Below are positions 58,477 through 64,000 of a stretch of DNA of 64,000 nucleotides, in pieces. The stretch is from Botryosphaeria dothidea (taxonomy: Eukaryota; Ascomycota; Dothideomycetes; Botryosphaeriales; Botryosphaeriaceae), in NCBI GenBank assembly GCA_011503125.2, contig WWBZ02000016.1:1054001-1118000 (forward strand). Reading direction: 5' to 3'. The notes beneath the pieces are model-generated. The model was given only the letters and a program-made list of their open reading frames with translations, was not told where the DNA came from and made no database searches. Numbering within the stretch: position 1 is the stretch's first letter; every line of letters begins with the position of its first letter. A program made the position numbers and the translations under genes.

Positions 58477-59400
58477 TTAAGAGTAGTCATCCTTGACGCG
58501 ACGCTGGCTTTCAGCATCGATAAAGCTGCCGCGCGAGCGGGTACTCTTAGAGCGACCGAAGGAGCTGCGCTTGGTGTAGACGCTCTCGTTGCGGTGAGCG
58601 CCACTCAGGCAGAACAGAACGGTGGAGATCAAGAAGCAGGCCATAGCAGACCAGGTAAAAGCGTAGGCCTTCACGCCCAAGCTGGCGGACTGGCCGTTGC
58701 TCCGGAAGGCATCGCGACCCTGCACAGTCCAAGCGCTAAAATTGACAGGGTTAGCCGAGGTAAAAGGCGAGAAAGAACATTGGAGAGTCCTTACGTCATC
58801 AGAGCGGCGGTGAGGGTCTGGAAGAAGAGCGCAATGAAGGTGTTGAAGCCAGAGAGATAGCCGCCGAGTCTGCTGCAGAGAGCCAGCAGACCAGTGAGGA
58901 GCGCGATGGCAGCGAAGAAGACGGCGATCAGGTAGAAGGCGAACATAAACCGCGAGAGGTAGAAATAGTGGCGGGTGCTGAAGAGCAGATGTCAGTGAGT
59001 TTTTGCTAGCGCACAAGTTTCTTGCACACATACCCGACGAAGTCGTCTGGCACGCCGGTGGTGGTGCCGAAATTGCGGGGAGGGTCGAATGGCAGAGCAG
59101 GCACAACGGCACCGCAGTCGGCGTTGTTGCCGTTGCTGTCCCTACCGCACACGGCCCAGAAAGTCCATCTCGACGGGTTTCTGGTACCCGGAGACACACC
59201 ATCTGTCGAGGCCTGCAGGAACCAAATTTGGTTCTCGGGACTGCCGCTCACACCACCTGACAGAACGACGAGGAATTGGAGGACGATGCCGCCGGCCAAA
59301 AGGACCAGCGCAGCAAGGCTGAGGATGGGGCCTATGATATGCCAGGGTCAGAATGCATGCAGCGTTATGAGCAAGGGTCGAAGTCCTTACGAGCTGCCAT
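58477..59400 (-). CDS. SUR7/PalI-family four-TM plasma membrane protein
   Basis: Exons 59400-59391, 59331-59034, 58977-58795 and 58735-58477 join to 249 residues. Topology is of the SUR7/PalI type: TM1 right at the N terminus (ILSLAALVLLAGGIVLQFLV), an extracellular loop with the family pattern NQIWFLQAST, RWTFWAVCG, CGAVVPALPFDPPRNFGT, then three more TMs (about 108-130, 135-165, 195-215) and a basic, Ser-rich cytosolic tail (SSFGRSKSTRSRGSFID). Members mark eisosome or cortical domains or act in pH sensing; which applies here is not decidable. The first coding exon is 10 nt (ATG GCA GCT C). Introns are 59, 56 and 59 nt. Divergent from RAV2. Confidence 0.92.
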
Positions 59401-60202
59401 TTTATCGTAGCAGTGGAAGCGAGGCGTGCAGCTGGCGAGTGTGGAGCGCAAGGGTCCGGGAGCGGAAGATGTGCACTGGGTAGCGCAAAGTCAGCGATGC
59501 GAGGCTGGGCGAATTGCAGGGCAGCATGCACATACCAGGGACTGCAAGATGAAACAGAATGCGTCTGGGAGGGAGGGCCGGAGCGCAGAGAAGGTATTTG
59601 AGCAAGGCTGGCTGGCTGCAAAAGGCCGGCTTGACGGCAGGGACGGGTGACGTAGACGCACGCTAAGCAAGACGCCATGAGATCACCAGCGCGACCGCTT
59701 CCGGATCGGCCTCCAGCACCGCAGCACGCCCACGCACCTCGCCAAGCCCACCCGGCTGCCGTGTGCAAGAGCGCTCTTCTGCGCCCTGATCGCGACGGGG
59801 TGGACCGCGTCTCCGCTACGATCGCCCAAGCGGTCAGCTGCGCGACTTTCTTGTCTCTCGTTGCGCGTCGCCCACGGCGGAGCAGTGCCGGACATGCAAA
59901 ACAGCTGCAGGCCTGCGACAAAGGCCCGTCCCGACAGCGAGCAAGCAGCAAATGATGGCGGACATGCACGCCGAGCTTGTCGTGCCTGAACCCTGCGCAG
60001 CTGTCATGACGAAGGAATGCCTGCAGCAGATCGCCCACATGCGGTCGGTGCGCTCCGGCCATGCAGATCGCAGCCCAATCAAGCCACATCACCTGTGAAG
60101 CTTCCCTCGACCTGCACGCTAACAGTACACCGAACATTCTCTCCAGCTTCCCTCCACCCCCGCCCAAGGCCCGATTCCCTTGACCCTGCGTCCGCCTATC
60201 TC
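59401..60202. promoter_or_regulatory. Divergent promoter region, SUR7-like / RAV2
   Basis: 802 nt of GC-rich sequence between head-to-head genes. A long minus-strand ORF (to 60167) crosses it but is a composition shadow. No strong TATA box. Confidence 0.45.
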
Positions 60203-61331
60203 ATGGCAACCACAGTCTGGCCGCCGATCCCCAAGGACCAGCTCCTCCGCGAGGAGGACGCCGCTCAAGTATTATCATCTGTCTGGTGCTCAGCCTTGCA
60301 TCGTCTTGCTGATGGCCCTTCTTAGGCCCGCGAGCTGGAATGGCTGCTGTCCTCGCTGCGCACCACCTTAAAGTCCCTGAAGGCCGGTCTTGAAGAGTGC
60401 GCCGCCCTGCTTGCCCCGTCCGAACATGGCTCCACATTGGTCGTGTCTACCGTGAGGTCTGAAAGCTTGAAGGGCTTCGTGACGCGTGTGGGTACGCGTA
60501 TAGTGAAAGGCGTGCGTATAGCCCCAGCTCTGCCTCTGGCATGCGCAAACATTCATGGCTAAGCCTTGCAGGACATCAAGCTGCGGCTCCCCAGTCTACC
60601 TCCACCGCGCGGTGCCACATCCTACCCGTTGACCATCTCGCAACAACCGCAAGCTTCGACCCTGGTCATTGATCAGTTGACTCAAGCGAGGACCCATATA
60701 AACTCTTGTCTCGATGTCGTTGACGTGACTACCTGGGCCGGTGATGCCAAGAACGCAAACTACATATCCGGACAGCTCCAGCTGCTGTATGACAATATCG
60801 ATGATGCCCGACAAGCTCTAAAAGGCGCTCCCGAAATGCAATCGCAATGGTGCGGTCATTCGGCCGACGAAAAGGTGGGTTTGGACGGAGATGCACAGCC
60901 TCATCTTTATACGCGGGCTTTGGCCCCAGTCTGTCTCCATTCTGAACATTTCTGCTGACGCGGTGATTCAGATATTTGACCCACCTTTGCCGCCCGAAGT
61001 CTCTATCCACCTGTACCTCCAAGACGCCGCCATTATCCTCGAGATCCGCACGGTTGAGCTCTGGAACGGCGACGAGGGGAGTATCTTTGGCTTACGCAAG
61101 GCCCTCGCTGGCGCACTAGGTGTCTCACAAGCCCCAGCCCACGACGAGGCGGACAAGGTTTTCACATGGCGCGAACAGCAAGTCAAGGTCAAGGAGAAGA
61201 TCAAGGTTGAGACGCAGGATCCGAATTTGATTGCAGCTATGGCCAAGCTGAACGCACTGGAGCACAATGTGGCCTTGAGCAGAAAAGCCTTGGATATAGT
61301 CATGGGGAAGAACGACGATGATGGAAGGTAG
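60203..61331 (+). CDS. RAV2: RAVE complex subunit Rav2 / Rogdi
   Basis: Exons 60203-60268, 60326-60511, 60572-60874 and 60972-61331, all in phase 0, join to 304 residues. The Rogdi/Rav2 fold is indicated by the start WPPIPKDQLLREEDAAQARE, the helical ELEWLLSSLRTTLKSLKAGL, and the block IFDPPLPPEVSIHLYLQDAA near residue 186. The C-terminal helix is NLIAAMAKLNALEHNVALSR. Rav2 works with Rav1 and Skp1 to reassemble the vacuolar H+-ATPase when glucose returns. Introns are 57, 60 and 97 nt. The length is near that of human Rogdi (287) and yeast Rav2 (351). Confidence 0.9.
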
Positions 61332-62068
61332 GCTTTGAACGAAGAGCAGGCTTATTTGTTGCAGCCAGAGACGGCTCTACAGTCTCTAGATACCCCAATG
61401 AGACTTGAGCTTCTTTGATACCCGAACGGATGCTCACGATCGTAAATGTTCACGAGTAACTGTTGGGCACTGTTGTCTCTGTCGGCATCAGAACTGTGCA
61501 ACATGAACACGATTCAGACCGGGAGGTATGAAACTTCCGTTGATCGTCTATCCTCGGCCAGTCGCTTGCAGTGAAACGGTCTAATGGTTGTCACCAATCG
61601 GGGTTGGACAATTTTATGGTCTCGGGCGCGTGCATGAGAGGTGCGGGGAAAGGAGAAAAAATGATGAAAAAATGATGAAAAAGTGGTTATGCCGCAGAAA
61701 GCCATTTATCATGCCTAGATGCGGTATATGGTCTTCGCAAAAAGAGCATCGTTAGGGACCTCAAGAGTGGTTGGCTCAAGTGAAGACTATATTGAGGTGG
61801 ATTGAAACGCTCCAGTTGCTTCATATCTAGATATCTCGCTCTGGTTGCGCCTTGTACTCCGTGTACTACACCGGACGGGAATGAAGCTCTCGACGGCGCA
61901 ACGCTGTCTTGTTTGCTAATTATTGGCCCAGTAGCATGATCATTCCAAATCCAAGCTGAATCTTAGCGTGGCAGAAGCAACAGAAACGGCGACGCACTTG
62001 GGGAATCTTCATCCTCCACGACTTTTGCGGGCTCGGCTTTGTTTCATTCCAAAAGGATCGATTCGAAC
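61332..62068. other. Intergenic, RAV2 3' flank and promoter of one-TM protein
   Basis: 737 nt, moderately AT-rich, with a short tandem (GAAAAAATGAT)-like repeat near 61652-61681. No gene seen. Confidence 0.45.
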
Positions 62069-63107
62069 ATGTTCTCCTTACCACCAGCTGTCAACTCCGA
62101 CACCATAACGTCATGGATACCTTTGTCGACGACCTTCATAGCTGAACCTAATTGTGAGAGCGCCTTCATATGGTATCTAGGCTTTTGGACGTTTGGTTTC
62201 ATCCGTTACGCTAGTGGTCTCAGAGAAGCAAACGGTTGCCTCCCCTCCGCTGTCATAGCTTCTTTCAATCAGAGTACGCGCATAACGGATAGTATAGTTA
62301 CTGTTACAAGCCTCATTCCACTAGTATGCCCGGAGAAATGGCCGACAGTTGCGTCGTTCACCCGGCCGCAGTACAACTCCATGATACAGGTGACATGCTG
62401 CCCTTCGTAAGAAGTTCTCTCCATACCTGAGGTTCGTGCTGACATGTAAAAACAGAGGTTACTACTACGTACCTGATGACTCGGTCGGTTGCGAGTCAGA
62501 TATAGCGGCAGGGATGATCTTGACCTTCTCCTTTCTGCAAACGGCGGAATCTCTACCCTCTGCGGTTGCTATCACAGACTATAGCTGGGCCCTTCGGACA
62601 ACAAGCCTGAACGCATCTACAATAGCTAGGACTTCCCCCATATGCGAATGGGACTATAAGCGATTGGTTCCATCGTCCCTTCCAGCTTCAGTGTCGGCGA
62701 CTACCTCGGCGGACAGCATAGGAATAATGTCTCATCCATCTGCTTCAGCAACAGGATCCGATTCGGCTACAGCGTCAGGACCACGCTCGCAGTCAGGCAT
62801 CATCATACTCGCCATCTCCATCTGTCTTGGGGTTCTGGCTGTGATCGTCTTTGTACTCATGATCATGATACTCCGACGACGAAAGAGAAGAAAGATGACG
62901 GACACCGACGCAGCTGCAACGGGCGTCTCGGAGTTGGATGGAGATAGCCTGAGGGAACACAAGGCGCCCTCGGAGCTTCCAGGACGCCACGAAGCAGTGG
63001 AGCTACCGGGCGAAGAGGCCGCCGCCGAGATGGAAGCAGCGAGTCCTGACATAACTCCAGCCGGGCCGATGGAATGCTCTGCAGAGGGCGCACACACGAA
63101 AGACTGA
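62069..63107 (+). CDS. Single-TM, Ser/Thr-rich ectodomain protein, hypothetical
   Basis: Exons 62069-62406 and 62456-63107 join to 329 residues. The first 190 residues have several cysteines and N-glycosylation sites (SFNQST, LNAST) and look extracellular. A Ser/Ala/Thr stalk (SVSATTSADS, HPSASATGSDSATAS) follows, then one TM (SGIIILAISICLGVLAVIVF, about 226-252), a basic stop-transfer (RRRKRRK) and an acidic tail. This is the layout of fungal type I surface proteins such as WSC-like sensors, but no WSC domain is present and no clear signal peptide precedes the ectodomain. A missed upstream exon with a signal peptide is therefore possible. The intron is 49 nt. Confidence 0.72.
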
Positions 63108-64000
63108 TGGAGCAAGGCCCCCATTCATCAGAGCTATGGTTTCCTATCATTGATGACCCAAATTGGCTGAGATTCCGAGTCGGCGTTGTATTTTGCATTT
63201 TGTCTCTAAGCATGAGTATTTTGAGTTTGGTACCTGGAACATGGCCTCCCTGGTTGTTGCGACGCAAGTTTCCTGAGAATGGAATCGTCTTTGTTGGTCA
63301 GACTTGATGTATTCGCATTTTGAAGGCCCGTCAGTTCGGATATTTCTTCCTTTGTTCCTGGCGTAAGTTGCGCTCTACTTCCCATCTTGGCGCAACTGAC
63401 TGCACAAATTATCCACCGCGTCTTTAGTTTTACGATGATTGCAAGACTTCAAATCGATGGCCGAAATACGTGAGCTAGAGGCCGGATTCGTCCGCGTATG
63501 AAAAGCTCCCAGAAAGACTAATCATGCGATATCCTTAAGTCCGGTGGCGCGAAGCCCTAACAATGCGTGCGGTAAGCATGTCAGACGGAGGCTGAGTTGG
63601 TGTGGTTTGCAGCCACAGGGGGGCTAGCGCAGCTGGTAGGCAGCGCTTCTAATCAAGACTGCCATGGGGAGTCGAAGCATTGGCGGCTGCATGTACAGAA
63701 CCCCGCACAGCCCCATTGCTTGCATCTCAATAATGCGCGTTTCTAGAAGGAATGACCCCCACACCGATCGTCTCTCCCGCCCATCACTGTAAGTCGGGTA
63801 TTCTACTTCCAACGCGCGGTCGAATTGGCCCCCACAGCCGAACCCCGAGACTGAAGGCCATCCTCGGCGCCTCCAGCAGCAAAATCTCATACGAATGTTT
63901 CATCGTCGCACCGCGGAGGCGTAGTGGCGGGTGCCTGCCTCGTACCTGGGCAAGTTTGCCCCATTCCACCGTCGCGCAGCGGAGGCGGTCAGCATCTGAG
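63108..64000. other. Right-end intergenic region, no gene recognised
   Basis: 893 nt to the window edge. It contains a tRNA A-box-like string (see the next entry) and short shadow ORFs. No coding feature is supported. Confidence 0.4.
63620..63690 (+). pseudogene. tRNA-like remnant (A-box only)
   Basis: GGGGCTAGCGCAGCTGGTAGG contains TAGCGCAGCTGG (63625-63636), a good match to the pol III A-box. It is followed by CTTCTAATCA, which resembles an anticodon loop with TCT (Arg). The anticodon arm does not pair properly and the T-arm equivalent (GGGAGTCGAAGC) breaks the B-box consensus, so a functional tRNA is unlikely. Confidence 0.25.

Noticed and set aside
59142..60167. 341-codon minus-strand ORF across the SUR7-like 5' end and promoter
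   Set aside because: Runs through two introns of the SUR7-like gene in a different frame; low-complexity composition and no family.
1..64000. Secondary-metabolite cluster, intact transposon, CRISPR array, heterokaryon-incompatibility or other defence-like system
   Set aside because: No backbone enzyme, transposase, reverse transcriptase, array or NACHT/HET domain is visible; only a TPR tail at the left edge could belong to such a protein.

Overview
The window reads as a gene-dense chromosome-arm segment of a filamentous ascomycete (Pezizomycotina; Dothideomycetes is my guess, without alignment). The evidence is protein-coding genes on both strands, each broken by spliceosomal introns mostly 48-85 nt long with GTRNGT donors, CTRAC-type branch sites and YAG acceptors, and a gene set typical of such fungi: a TeaA-type kelch protein, Zn2Cys6 regulators, RTA1 and SUR7/PalI membrane proteins, and ERG4. 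Exon joins below were worked out by hand and every multi-exon model closes in frame.

Layout: 0-18 kb carries the end of a TPR protein, a tea1/TeaA kelch protein (-), the TORC1 subunit KOG1/Raptor (+), cytosolic aspartyl-tRNA synthetase (+) and a 900-residue F-box protein (-). 18-31 kb has a VPS62-like secreted/vacuolar protein (-), sterol C-24(28) reductase ERG4 (-), an RNF10/Mag2-type RING protein (-) and a UBP3/USP10 deubiquitinase (+). 31-44 kb has a NIPSNAP protein (+), a choline/ethanolamine phosphotransferase (+), a Zn2Cys6 regulator (-), a coiled-coil probable kinetochore protein (-), an RS-rich nuclear protein (+) and ribosomal protein eL37 (+). 44-53 kb is sparser: an AT-rich, TpA-rich stretch resembling RIP-mutated DNA, a 63-residue membrane peptide (-), an RTA1-family protein (+), a second Zn2Cys6 regulator (-) and 2.7 kb without a recognisable gene. 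53-64 kb has ATG29 (-), a siroheme-synthesis MET1-type methyltransferase (-), an uncertain small ORF (+), a SUR7/PalI four-TM protein (-), RAV2/Rogdi (+) and a one-TM cell-surface-like protein (+).

The genes are ordinary nuclear housekeeping and regulatory loci, not a functional cluster. Themes that recur are growth and nutrient control (KOG1, ATG29, RAV2, the ubiquitin enzymes), cell polarity and cortex (TeaA, SUR7), and membrane lipids (ERG4, phosphotransferase, RTA1). I saw no secondary-metabolite backbone, intact transposon, CRISPR array or defence-like system. The items most worth a second look are stop-free introns whose length is a multiple of three, very small coding exons (4, 10 and 12 nt), an unusually long intron inside a zinc-cluster motif, a bZIP-like relic, and a small spliced repeat ORF beside the RIP-like segment.
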